A DNA stretch of 64,000 nt from Marsupella aquatica (taxonomy: Eukaryota > Marchantiophyta): NCBI GenBank assembly GCA_973895155.1, contig OZ316897.1:3100001-3164000 (forward strand), written 5' to 3'. Shown here piece after piece: positions 35,744-47,300 of the stretch. The notes beneath the pieces were generated by a model. That model did not search any database. It was not told the DNA's origin and was given only the letters and a program-made list of their open reading frames with translations. A program made the translations under genes and the position numbers. The stretch's first letter is position 1. Every line of letters starts with the position of its first letter.

Positions 35744-37483
35744 TTAGTCGACCATTTGAGAAACAAATAGAAAAGTCCAATCAATGGAAGGGAGAACATA
35801 CCACATCGGACAACTTCCCACTCCATCTTTTGAGCTCGGCAGATTCTGTTTCTTTGGGAAACATTTGTTTGCAAGTCGCCCAGTCTGGCTGCCCTGACAA
35901 CTAACAAAAAGCTTGTTGATTTTCACAAGTTTCTTGTAACTCTTGGCTTCTTTTGCCATCTGCTCCAAAGAGATCATCCGGTCCTTCACTCGCAGAAGAA
36001 GGGACTCCAAAAATTGGTCGTGTTCAATTCCCTGGATTGCTCTCCAAGGTGTCAGGGTAAGGCCCCCTGCAAGCTTATTCAAAGCTTTTGGAATCGATTG
36101 CGCTTTTCCTTTTTTCTTGAGTTTCTTGATCGGTGACTTCTGCTTATTCTGCCCTTTGATCTCCAACTTGTTCCACATCTCAAAGATCTGGTCTTGGAGT
36201 TCCCAGACCTTACCCGACCTAAACGCAATTTGGAAGAGAGGTTCATGCTTCTTCAGGCTTGTGGCGCCCCCTGGAAAAAACCCGTCAAGGCAAACCTCCA
36301 TCGCACACGCTTCTCTAGTCTCCTTGGTTTTTGCCATACCTCTGGCAAGGAAAATCTTATGCATTGTTCGGATTTGATCAATGTTGTTCATTTTTTTCCT
36401 GTACTCCTGATCAATATTATGTTGGATGCTAAGTTTCTGAATGTCCTCCCTTGTGAGACCAGCATACACCCAAGCTTGGAGTTCATTGAAGATCTCTCTC
36501 CCATAAGCCTGATACAATTCTCTCTTAGCCCGAGCACCGTGATTACCTCCAATCACTCGATATCTCCAGCTCGTTGCCTTTTTTGGGTCCCAGTCTGTCA
36601 CTGTCGGGCAGTCTTCGGGGATCACAAACAAGACAAATGCGGTGGTGAAATTTGTTGGATTCATTTTCATCAAAGTCTTGATGTTCTCCACATGCAACCG
36701 ATCTACTATTCGAACCAACGTTGAGTTCTCATCGTCAATATCATCAACAAGAAGCAGGTTAATTGTTTTTAGAATAACCGTTGTCTTCTGAACTCTCTTG
36801 GTCTCTATCAACCGAGACACTTCTTCGCGAACCACAAGTGTCTCTTCCCGCTGCAAATCTATGGTGATATCTGTTGAATCATTCTTCTTTTCTTTCACAG
36901 CACCCCTAGATGATAGAGAAGGCCCACCTAACGAAGTTGAAGGAATCTGAGATGGTGTCTGTGAAATTGGTGGGACCAAAGATGAGACAACACTTCCGGG
37001 TGCAGATGGTGCGCGCTTCTGGATGTCACATCGATCCAGTTTCTTCTTGCCAGCAGCTTCTCTTGACACCGTTGCTTTAGAACCTTCCCCGGAGAGTTGA
37101 TCTGCAAGCTTCCTCTTTGCCGGTTCTTTAAAAGAAACTGTGGCAGATTTCTCCTTTGTGGAGGGTGTTCCAGACATCTCCCCTGACTTCAAAGCCGAAT
37201 CGGTAGGCTTCGTCACTTTCAACTTCAGAGGACGCTCTTTGATGCCAAAGTTGGCTCCAATGACGGACCTATATGCTACCTTGGTAAAATGCTCAACAAC
37301 CCTCCAAAACTTCAAGACAAATTTCAAACACCAATAAGAAAAGTCCTCAATCTCCGGCACTTCCAAAATTAGCTTGCAGATCGGGTCATCAGGAAATGTG
37401 TTCATCGAGACCCGATCGAGTTTCTCGTAGTTGAGGACAACTACAGTGAAGGCATTGTTCAGAAGAATGCAAAGGTAGTACAT
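35744..37483 (-). CDS. ParB-like protein, giant A
   Basis: Open frame of 579 codons. Residues 80-200 are Ser/Pro/Lys-rich and probably disordered. From about 225 a folded region starts with VSRLIETKRVQK and VRIVDRLHVENIKTL, then YRVIGGNHGARAKREL at about 308-323. The G-N-H-x-x-R-A type motif after a short strand is the hallmark of ParB/sulfiredoxin-fold domains. After that come a helical segment and a Lys-rich stretch (KSPIKKLKKKGKAQ). It ends near a possible donor GTATGT at 35801. The methyltransferase half follows downstream after the palindrome array, so I infer one gene, although the exact junction phase does not resolve. The start could lie further upstream (37546-38528). Function as a sequence-specific DNA binder is inference. 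Confidence 0.65.
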   Translation of the reverse strand: MYYLCILLNNAFTVVVLNYEKLDRVSMNTFPDDPICKLILEVPEIEDFSYWCLKFVLKFWRVVEHFTKVAYRSVIGANFGIKERPLKLKVTKPTDSALKSGEMSGTPSTKEKSATVSFKEPAKRKLADQLSGEGSKATVSREAAGKKKLDRCDIQKRAPSAPGSVVSSLVPPISQTPSQIPSTSLGGPSLSSRGAVKEKKNDSTDITIDLQREETLVVREEVSRLIETKRVQKTTVILKTINLLLVDDIDDENSTLVRIVDRLHVENIKTLMKMNPTNFTTAFVLFVIPEDCPTVTDWDPKKATSWRYRVIGGNHGARAKRELYQAYGREIFNELQAWVYAGLTREDIQKLSIQHNIDQEYRKKMNNIDQIRTMHKIFLARGMAKTKETREACAMEVCLDGFFPGGATSLKKHEPLFQIAFRSGKVWELQDQIFEMWNKLEIKGQNKQKSPIKKLKKKGKAQSIPKALNKLAGGLTLTPWRAIQGIEHDQFLESLLLRVKDRMISLEQMAKEAKSYKKLVKINKLFVSCQGSQTGRLANKCFPKKQNLPSSKDGVGSCPMWYVLPSIDWTFLFVSQMVD

Positions 37484-37545
37484 TGGAATCTTCTTCAGCT
37501 ATTTGGTTTTTGCGTTGGTGATATCTGCCTCCCCAGTGTCCACGA

Positions 37546-38528
37546 CTAATCCATAATGGCGGTATCCCACTTCACATCCAACATCGACAATTGCCGAGAA
37601 TCTGATGCAAAGAACAAAAAATAGGGAGTTGAATGCGAAATGGGATACGGGGTTAGCATTTCATTTACTTCCTCAAACTGGCTTCTTGCTAGTCTAAGAA
37701 TACTCCAGACTCGTGTACAAATTACGAGCTGGTTCCATTTCTTGGAGGTGCATCCAAGCCACACCACTGTTTTTAATTGCATCAATCTTTCATCAGCTAG
37801 GGTCTTGGAAGAAGCAAATTCATCCTCTATACAACAAACTTTCAAAATGGGCCAAATGAACGTTTCAACCATCTCATCAAGAAGTCCATCCAAAAGCAAT
37901 CTGGATTCCCTTTGGCCACTTTTCTGTTGAATTTGTTTCTTCTCTTTGTCGAATGACATCACTAACCTTGTAAAGACAGGGTTCTCAGTGACGGCCATTC
38001 CAAAATAAGAGTGGATACTTGGAGTAATAAATGAGATGGTGAGCTCTTTATCAGAAACCTACAAAACAGTGATGGAAAAACTGATTTTATTTCTTTGATC
38101 AAAAGAAAAATATATTCATAAATTTTTTGACCCAAGAACGTTCCAATCAAACGAACCCAAGGATCTTCGTTCCAAATCCGACAACACAAATATGCCAATC
38201 GATGATATTTGTTTCGGGCATCACGACAATAATTACAAGAAGAATTAACAAAGTGCAGACAACCACTCAAACATATCCTCGACCGAATCGGAACTCCGTC
38301 TTCATTTTTTTCACAAAACTCTATTCGGAGTGGATTCAAACTATCATGTGGATCCACGCCTCCCGTCCATAGCGCTCCTAATCCAGGACGGAGAACTTTG
38401 AGTGCAACTAATCGCTTATACAATCGACGAGCATGTTTCTCACGGTTTTGATTCTGGACCGCCAATAGACTCACAAGAGAAAATATCGTTTTTCCACGAA
38501 AGCAAAAGTTTGAGTCGGTGTCAGTCAC
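37546..38528 (-). CDS. Uncharacterised protein parts, giant A
   Basis: Two overlapping minus-strand frames (38528-37962 and 37998-37546). The first has a Cys-rich segment (LCGCLH-like, then NYCRDARNKYHRLAYLCCRIW); the second contains LDEMVETFIWPILKV, then GCTSKKWNQLV, weakly like an F-box. They may be 5' exons of the ParB-like gene or a separate small gene. A donor-like site lies near 38108. I do not recognise a known family with confidence. Confidence 0.35.
37561..37650. repeat. Two A-type palindrome half-sites
   Basis: GGTATCCCACTTCACATCCA at 37561 is a right half, and GTTGAATGCGAAATGGGATA at 37628 is a left half. Both lack their partner arm. Confidence 0.6.
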
Positions 38529-38630
38529 TGAAAGGCAGCAAGAGCTTCAGTGCGTGTTTAGTTGAACTTCACCTGCGAAACAATCAGCAATCCATAAGGT
38601 TTTTCCCATGCCAAAAAACTCTAGGGAGAT

Positions 38631-38756
38631 ACCACTTTGGATACCCCGTATCCCACTTCGCATCCAACCTCCTTTTTCAACTAAACAAAAACAAAAACTG
38701 GACATTTGAAGGGTGAATCCCAAATGGGATATGCCGTATCCCATTTCGCATTCAAC
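38631..38756. repeat. Two A-type palindromes left of giant B
   Basis: Dyads at 38631-38668 and 38711-38756. With the intervening CTCCTTTTTCAACTAAACA they form a unit of about 105 bp that is repeated in direct orientation at 50581-50712 on the other side of giant B. Confidence 0.85.
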
Positions 38757-38780
38757 GTTGATGTTTTGACATTTGGAGGC

Positions 38781-38836
38781 GGGTATAGTAGTGGAGACAG
38801 GAAACAAGAAACAGTTTTCTTGTTACCAGGTAATTT
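38781..38836 (+). repeat. Giant B left TIR region
   Basis: GGGTATAGTAGTGGAGACAG, then AAACAGTTTTCTTGTTACCA. It also contains the smaller hairpin TTACCAGGTAA and CCTGGTAACAGG. Confidence 0.75.
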
Positions 38837-39263
38837 CTCCTGGTAACAGGAAATTGTTATTGTAAAGGTGTACTATTTGGCAAAGTTTTTCAAAAATTCA
38901 CGTAAGGAAAAACCACATACTTAAGCTAAAAATATTCCTACTGGCATAAGACACGACGTCAGATATAAGGGAAAAGTGTGCTCATAGTTGCTCGGAGAGG
39001 TTCCAATCCATTGTCACTTGCTCAGATTATAGATAAAAAAGGGTTGTCATTCAATTCACTGTTGTTTATATACAACAACATTTCTAAACAGTCCACTTTT
39101 AAATGCTTCATTTAGTTCATATACTTCATTAGTGTGGTTAAAAAAAGGCTAACCATAATACCCATGGAGGAATGGAGTATGCTCAGGCGGTATCCACCAC
39201 AAAGCCAATTGTAGACTGAATTATGTTATCGGAAACATAGGGGTCTGTCAGGCAGAGTGTGAA

Positions 39264-39401
39264 ACTAGTGCCAGGCGCTAACAAAGGATTAAGTACGCAG
39301 AATAATGGGACGATAATAAAAGCTTATGGAACCATCCAATGGCACTAACCAGAAAAAACAAAATTTCATAAATAAGTTATTGACCAGCGCCCGACGCTAA
39401 C
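39264..39401. repeat. B-type palindromes (2)
   Basis: CTAGTGCCAGGCGCTAAC at 39264 and CAGCGCCCGACGCTAAC at 39385, near-palindromes centred on GCC/GGC. Confidence 0.75.
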
Positions 39402-40163
39402 CAAAACCACATAAAAAACTAAAGTAATATCCGTTGACTAAAGACAAAACAACATAGTATCCGTTATGGAATACGACAGTTAAGGATAAATCGAGTCCCT
39501 CTATAAACCATTTGCGTTGTGCCTCTCCAACACAAGCCTGACTTCTCCAACTGTCAAAATCGGCTGGCTACACAGGGTAGACTCCTCTACATGAAACTTG
39601 AAGACATTTATGAACACCTAGTACAAATGTTTACAGGGCATATATGGCTTGCCGCGGGAATGACGACGGAAGAAATCCTCACAGGAACAAGTAGGGAAGA
39701 TGCACATTTGGACAAAGTAAGTGTTTGGCGATTGAAGGTTCTCGTGAGTCCGTATTCTGAATTGTTTCCCAAAAGCAATTCCACTAATCACATCCCACTC
39801 TCCATCCAGAGTCATAGTTTCTTTTCAAGCCGACTCCATTCGTTTACTGTGAGCCACAGTTAGATTAGAGCGAGGTCTGGAGTTCCTCCCATTCCTGCTA
39901 CGAAGGCGCACGTTGGGCTCCGCAAAATTGATTTTCTCTGGAAATGTGTTACCATTGATTCTCAAGTCGAATGCAAATGGTGCAATTCAAGTTCGAGAGG
40001 TCGCAGCTGTTTGGACCATAGAGACTCCCTACGCTTGAAGGTACTCTATCTAGCCAGGTGAGAGGTTTGTTCCTTTCACAACTGGCAGGATGTCCAGCAC
40101 AGGAGGAAGGCGTTCAACACCACGACGTGGGTAGCTCTTGTAGCATGTGCTGTTTGGGCAGAT

Positions 40164-43100
40164 TCATATCATTTCGGCAATGGGAGTTCCTCTGAAAATG
40201 CGATGTCCGCTAACAACAATGCCGACAACACTGGCAGCAGAATGGAACCCTATTTTCTTGACACAATTTCGACACTCATCTCTGTCAGAATTTCCATACA
40301 AGGTCCCATTACACTGTGGCCCTGCCCCATATTTGGCCGTCCATCTCAAATGCCAGCTTCCTCTTGGAACGTCCATTTCCAATGGAGCTAATTCTGTCGG
40401 CAAACATTGAACCACAGCGGGGGCACTGCGTGGTTCTTGAGATGATGTTGTTTCCCTCGTGGCTTCAGGGGTGTTTGCAAGGGAATCGCTTTCACTTGTT
40501 GAAGTGTCACTCCCGCAGAGGTCAGCATCTACTACATTGGCGGGAATGGAAGTGAACTCAGTCTTGTTGAGATTCTTCTGTTTGAATCCTCGAGTATTTG
40601 GGGTAGTGATGAGAATGGTGTCATGCCGATGGGAGTCTTGTGGCGAGACAATCCCAGTTGCAAGTCCCTTCCTCTTAACCGATTTGGTGACAATATCTCC
40701 ATTCAGAGGAGAATTCCTACCCAGATCAAAATCGGCAGAGTTGGAAAGAATCATGTTAGTGGCTTCTTTGAATAACTTGGATGAACCTGCTTGGTCTGCC
40801 GAACGGAATGCCAATTCCCAGATAGTTGGCCCCTTCCCTCTATTGAGTCCTTTCCGATATGCACTGTAACCCGCAACTTGAGATATAGCCCGATTTTGAT
40901 CAACTTTGCATGCTTCGAAGAGGCCCACCATTTTTTGGTTGCCCATGCTTTCATTGAAGCGTGCCTTGACTCAGAACCTGTACAGTTTGGAATGAGGGCA
41001 CCTTCTTCTGCGCTTTTGCTCTGCAATGAAGTGGATCCAGACCAACTTTAGTCAATTTGTTTAAGCAGCGCCAGGCGCTAGCAATGTATATAATATACAT
41101 TAATGTAATGTTGGTATTATCAAGTGTTCATAAGTCATGAATGTGGCAAAATTCTCTGTACAGTTTAAAGCAGTGCCAGGCGCTAGCATCGTGTATGATG
41201 TAATAATATAATGTTGGCATCTGTACAGTTAAAAGCAGCGCCAGGCACTAGTAAAAAACATGGCAAAGTGAATATTGTACGCATTGATAAAACTTACCAC
41301 GCGAATGAAATTCCCCCACTGACGCCATCAAACGACCCACCATGATATCCAACTCTGCAACATCATCTGTTTTCCTGGAACACAGTTGCCTACTTGCCAC
41401 CATAACACAATCTCCCTAGAAACTCGGTACGCCGCAACGAATGATGGAGCATTTCGCAATTTCTCCCACAGTCTTAGATGTTCAGGTTGCCTACCCTCGA
41501 GTACTCCCTCTGTGGAATGTCGATGGAAAGACTGGTAAAAGTGGAATGCATCAGAGCGTTCACGTTCAGGGTCTGGGTGACCCCCAAAAAAGACATTGCG
41601 AACGGCAATCCATCCAGCCTGAGCATTGTCGGCCATAAAATCTTGAATGGTAACCTCATGTAACCCATTTTCCTTACAAACCTCTATCATAATTCTCCAT
41701 GCCTTCTCAAAGGACTCTGTGTCTTCAGCTTTTAGTTCGCATGTGAATATTGTACAAAGAGCTCGAAAGTTGTGATCGTAAACGTGTGCGCTAAAAGTAA
41801 ACCAGTCGGTTGTCACTCGCTTCATGACATCAAAACTCACCCAAGCCCCTTCCAGTCTTCCGCCAGGTTGCATCTACCGTAAGAGATCTACACCAGATCC
41901 ATGACCCTTGACTGACATTTTGAATATATGGGGACGATCTGCTAAACAACCCTGACCCGGAAGAAGATACATTTGGAGAAAAGAAATATTATTTGACCTT
42001 TGCATTCGAGCTAGGAAATCTAACTCACCACGACCAGCCTGGTCCATTCAAACGCTGCGACAAAGGGACGCAAATTTCTGAGGAGTAGATAGAACCATGA
42101 GAGACTTCCAAATTTCGGTTTCTTCAATATCTACGATGTCGTCAACGTTCTCGCAAAGAGCTTTCACAAGCAAACCAGTCGCCGAATTCAAAATCCCAGC
42201 CGGTTTCGAAAGAGGATTGGCTTCGTGATTTCTTTTTATTAAGTCCTCGGCCATCTTTTCAGCACTCCTGGAGAAAACTTTTCTACTCGGATGGTTATGT
42301 TCACCTATATGGACCGCGAGCTGAGACATGTGACTACAGGTTTTTGTATCAAGTAGGACTTGTGGATACATATAGAACAAGCGAGCAGGGCAAGAGTCCA
42401 CACAAAAAGGAATCTTTTCACAGTAGTGACATACTATACCACCCTCTTCAATGAACGAACCCACCACATGCTGGCCACTAAGCTTAGGGGTACCAACCCA
42501 CACTTTCGAATTGCATCTCTTCTTTCGCAAAAAATATTCACAGGACTTGTTCCTACACTCGACGAACCCAGTACAACTGACTTTACCAAACTCCCAGTGT
42601 TTTTTTGGTTGCATGTTTGCGGTCGTCGGAAAAATCCTGGTCCAAATGTAACAATCTTTGGCACAGTCCATGTCACGAAGTCTAGATCCTTTGGATTGCA
42701 TTCCCACAATGGGAGGCAATTCAAATACAATATTTCCGTTGTACTTGTTTGGCAAACAAGGAACTTGATCGTGTCGAAAGTCCCCTGCCGAGATAAATCT
42801 TGACAATTCACTATGGCCGGTGGCCTTGAGTAAGGCGTCCATTGCACTCCGCCGGTAAACCTTCTGGACATCTCCGAAAGTGGCCACCGGTTCACTCTTA
42901 AGGCAACTAGAGCTTGGAGCTTTGTGCTTCTCAAGAGGATTGGGCGCAACTTCCTCATCTTCACTCTCAGATATTTCAACAACCTGGGGCGGAATGTCCT
43001 GAACAACCGATTGAAGAGGAGTAGGTCTGACATGAAGCGTGTAACGAAGTCCTACATTCATGTGCCAGAAACGTATTCCATCATCCACATCTAATGCCGC

Positions 43101-43253
43101 AGCTGGTTCAAGTCCTCCACTCGATGACTCCTCAGGAACAATCAACAGAATGTCATTGATTCTCAAATTGAATCTCTCGCACAGGTAGTTCTCGCTTACT
43201 TGCTTGTAAGTATCAGAAACCTGCACGGGAACTTGACGACTTCCCCGGTACAA
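40164..43253 (-). pseudogene. MULE-like transposase of giant B, decayed
   Basis: First part 43253-42048 (401 codons): an N-terminal ubiquitin-like/PB1-like segment, an acidic linker, then a zinc-cluster region with CHYCEKIPFCVDSC and VHIGEHNHPSRK, the C-x-C/H-x-H form of GCM1/WRKY-type DNA-binding domains common at the N-terminus of MULE transposases. A possible donor GTGAGT lies near 42034. The DDE core follows at 41900-41330: VDATWRK (first Asp, near 41880), a frameshift, then FDVMKRVTTDWFTFSAHVYD, QDFMADNAQAGWIAVRN (second Asp) and DAFHFYQSFHRHS. Another frameshift lies near 41380, a donor GTAAGT near 41299, and C-terminal exons fall within 41026-40164. At least two frame lesions, so probably inactive. 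Confidence 0.75.
41065..41252. repeat. B-type palindromes (3) in a transposase intron
   Basis: CAGCGCCAGGCGCTAGC near 41065, CAGTGCCAGGCGCTAGC near 41172 and CAGCGCCAGGCACTAGT near 41235, in the AT-rich gap between two coding parts. Confidence 0.8.
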
Positions 43254-43542
43254 GCACGTGTAATAACAATTGAGCGCAACATTGTAGACAAAAGAAGTTT
43301 AGGCCAGAAGTAATTCATGCAATAGCCCAATCCCAACCGTATTTCTTGTGCTTATAACACCCCTTCAAGGACCACCGGCCGTTGAAAGAGACATTTCAAT
43401 ACGACATAGAACACGCACAACTTTGCGTCCGTTGAAATCATAAATGATACATTTGTCGTTTTTGCCCGTCAAGTGCGGGTTTCAGGAATATTTATTACAT
43501 GAATACGACTAGATAGTAGTCTATACAAGTGCGTCCATTTCA

Positions 43543-43892
43543 TTAGCGTCGGGCGCTACCTAAAAGCCATTGGAATAACAATGACATAATTTGAAAAGTC
43601 TTCTGACTAGCGCCTGGTGCTAGCATAATTACACACAAAATATTGATGCAAATACAATAAATTGTTACTAGCGCCAGGCGCTAGTATTGATACAATATAC
43701 TTAATCTCATAATATCAAGTAAAGTTTGGTTACTACAGGTGAAACATGTACATTTAGCAGTTTGTTGACAATATTTGTTACTTAAAAAGAACGTTAATGA
43801 AATTATTCAAATGGCTAGCGCCGGGCGCTAGCATTTGTTCACCAATAAGTTCTTCAATTTGGTAGTCCCTTATTCATTAGCGCCCGACGCTG
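43543..43892. repeat. B-type palindromes (5) in the intergenic centre
   Basis: Near 43547, 43606, 43667-43685 (ACTAGCGCCAGGCGCTAGT, perfect), 43814-43832 (GCTAGCGCCGGGCGCTAGC, perfect) and 43875. They lie between the divergent transposase and ParB-like genes, where promoters would be expected. Confidence 0.85.
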
Positions 43893-44388
43893 GCATTGCA
43901 TGTCTGTCTGCAAGGTGCTGAGACAATGGTAACATTTAACGGTAACTAATGTTCAGCGTGATGATCACGAAAACATTTTAGCGTAGTTCACATTAATACT
44001 TATCGCAATTTCTAAATTGTCGCTTTCCGTCACTGATAAATTAAATTGAATCTTGTCGTTCGCAATGAGTAATGTCTCTCCAACTGATTACAAAGAGGGG
44101 AATAGCGCTCATTGATCGGATATAATACGGATGCAACTGTTAATATGGTACGGAGAACTGGTAATTAGTCGTGAGGATTCCGTTTGTACACCTTTCATTG
44201 TAAAGATGATGGATGCAATCCCCTCCTCGTCGAGGGGGTATAGTGTGGTTGGGGATCAGGATCATGGGTATTGCGAGTCTTCTGAGTCTTCATTCTCTGG
44301 TTCAGTGTATACTCGTTGAGTAACGAGGTCCACCGCATCGCTTGTTCCAATCTCAAGTATTTCGTTTGCCAAACCAGCGAGAAAGAAG

Positions 44389-47300
44389 ATGGAGAATCTT
44401 GACACATTTGCGATTCAAGATGTTTCGTTTTCCGAGACGGATCTTATTTCGAAACATGTCATGTCATTTGGGAAGGATTTCAAAGGGTTTGACAAAGAGC
44501 CTCCACGAATTCCACTATGTCGATTGGTGCATATGGAGGTTGTCCGAACTCTACAGAAAGACAGTTCTTCCATCGACAAGCTAAAAGACTCTTTCCATAG
44601 CATGGGATACAATTCTTCGATTGGAATGAGGTTTTACGTTTAGCCTAGCGATGCTGAGGGAGCGCTTCTCACCTGTACTCAAGAAATTCGTGAGAGTTGG
44701 GATCCAATATGGATATCTGAGAACGAGAAATTCGAGGAAGAATGTGCTACCAACCCAGATTTTCTAGTTTTGAAGGACAGAATGTTCTCAGTTTTTTACG
44801 GGAACCATAGGCTTTACTCGTGGACTCTTGTCACTCAAGAGAGTCCCGAAAACCCAAAGTACCACCCGCGTGTGCTTTGTACTATTTTCAATGGCGATAA
44901 GGGTTCGCTGATAGAAATTGAAGCGGCTATGCACACCGTTAACCAGTAAGATACCCTTTTGTGCATAACTTCGTGAGTCATAATGAATTGTTCATTCTTT
45001 CTAGCATAACTTTCCGAGGCCATGTTTTGCGAGCGCCCGGCGCTGCTTATATGTTCTCGTTTTTGTTCTTTTATTTTAGGCTAGGACAAGCAGTTGTGGA
45101 ACCCTCCTGGATCCTAGACGCCGATCAAATTAAGCGGATCTTGATGCACAACCTGGAGTACTATAGTAAGCTCATCGACCCTGCAAATTACAAGAAGTTT
45201 GAGCAGATCAGGGTGAAGACGCGAAAAGGATCTTGGTACACAAAGAAGATGCCTGAGGAGGCTCTTTTGTACATTCTATGTCAGGATAAGATTAAGTCGT
45301 ATTCGAACCAGTTCAAGATTGACATGGAGTCTGCTGCGGCCCTCGGTACCCCTTGGTCGGTTAAGGAGGTTTCAAGAAGGCATGCCGTTATGATGAAGGA
45401 AGCAACCAAGGAATGGGCAGTTAAGACCTTGAAAATCACTCCTTTGTTGAGTCCAGAGTTTGAGGACTTTCTGTGTACGTGTGCAGAGATGTATGCTGTC
45501 ACGGAGAGGAATAAGCAAGAGAAGAAGCCAGATACCGTGTTCTGTACCATGGACCGGGCCAGGCTTTTTACAGCTATTTCGGCTCTTGGCGCCAAGCTAC
45601 GAAGTACTTTGCTTGTAGCACATTGCAATCCGGAGCTCCGGAGACAATTATTCCATCCGAATAGCGTCAGTGATGATCCAGTAAAACAGTGGTGTCACAC
45701 TTGGATTACATGGAATAATGTAGAGGGATTGCGGTGGGGATGTTGCAATGTGCTCTACGAGAGGTCCAACAAACCATTCCCGTGAATCGCTTACAAGATT
45801 GGGCATGTGAATCATTCGAATCTCTCATTGAAATAGTTACGAATGATTTTAGGAAATACGGTGACTCTGTCAAGGGTAAGTTTTTTAATACAATGTGGCC
45901 CTCGAAGTATCCTGACAAAGAGGATTACTCTTTGAAGAACCAGAAGCGAGAAAAACGGTATCTCTACCGTTTTTACATCCACATGGAGGCTACCAATCCT
46001 GATTACTTCTGGGCGTATCCCGCCGCCTTCCTCAAGTGGACTGTCATACCGGAGAGTAATTCTTTAGTTGAATTGTATTCTATGTATCCTGCCGAGGGAA
46101 TTTTCCCAGCAAGACCTTTGAGTGAATGGGAGAGAACCCATTGTCCATGGTACCTGGATACAGATAGATGGGACTCGCCCTTTGATCACAGAGAAAAGGA
46201 TGCTTTCCATAAGCTATCTAAGTCCTAGATCCCAGTCAACGTTGTTTCTGACATGAAGCAAGGGCTTCCGGATGATGTGGATCAATCCACAACAGAATTG
46301 CAAACAATATGCGAGACAACAATTGTTCATGTTGACCGAAGCAGGAAGCCTCGCGCCAAAGCAAAAGCAGATACTACGGCCCCAAGTGAATCAACAAGAT
46401 CTGGGAAAAAACGTAAGTATAATTTGTTTCCTTTGGTTAGCGCCCGACGCTGCTATGGCAGTCAATATCTGTCACATTGTTAGCGCCCGGCGCTGCTATG
46501 GGAGTCCAAATCTGTTACATTGTTAGCGCCAGGCGCTGTTATGAGAGTCAATGTTTTAGAAACTGAATTGGTATTTATTACTCGGAAAGGTGTATATTTA
46601 AGGCCAAGTCTTATGATAGTTTGGCCAGCACTGGGCGTTAGCATTGTCGTTGTCTCTTTATTGACGGATATCACGTTGACATCCATTTGAACAGGGAGAA
46701 AGTCGGACGCCGTGGGGAGCAAAGATACAAAGATAGATGCCACCCCAGAGGCTTCAGAAGCCAATACCGGAGCACCATCCGATCCAATTACTCCCGCCGA
46801 CAAAGGGAAGGCGATCGCACCGGTGGATGCGACCAGTACAAGGAAGAAGAGAAAAAGGACCATTGAAGGTGGATCTTCTTCTCGAGAAAGTGCTGCTGCT
46901 GTAGGTCTTCAACGTAAAGTCGGGGACTTCAAGAGTAGACTTTCAAGGCATTGCCTTGTTGAATCTAGCATCTCAGAATTCTACGACTCAATGTTTAACA
47001 AAGGGGAGAAGCCTGACTGGGTGAATGGTGTAGAGAAGTGGGGAAAGGATCTCATGAAGTCTGGCTTTCGAGAGAATGGCATTGTGCGTGGTGGAAAGGA
47101 GAGATTGTTTGGGGTCCACGCGGGTTTCATCTACCTTCCAAAGGGACTTAAACCATCTCTGCTAGACAAAAAAGTTCCTAAATGGAATGTCCTTGACCAC
47201 ACTTTGGCCACATCTTTCTTTCGTGGAATGGATCCATTTTTATCTGATGACGGAATGCTGGCCATTTTACATAATGGGGAATACGATCCGATGTCTCAGG

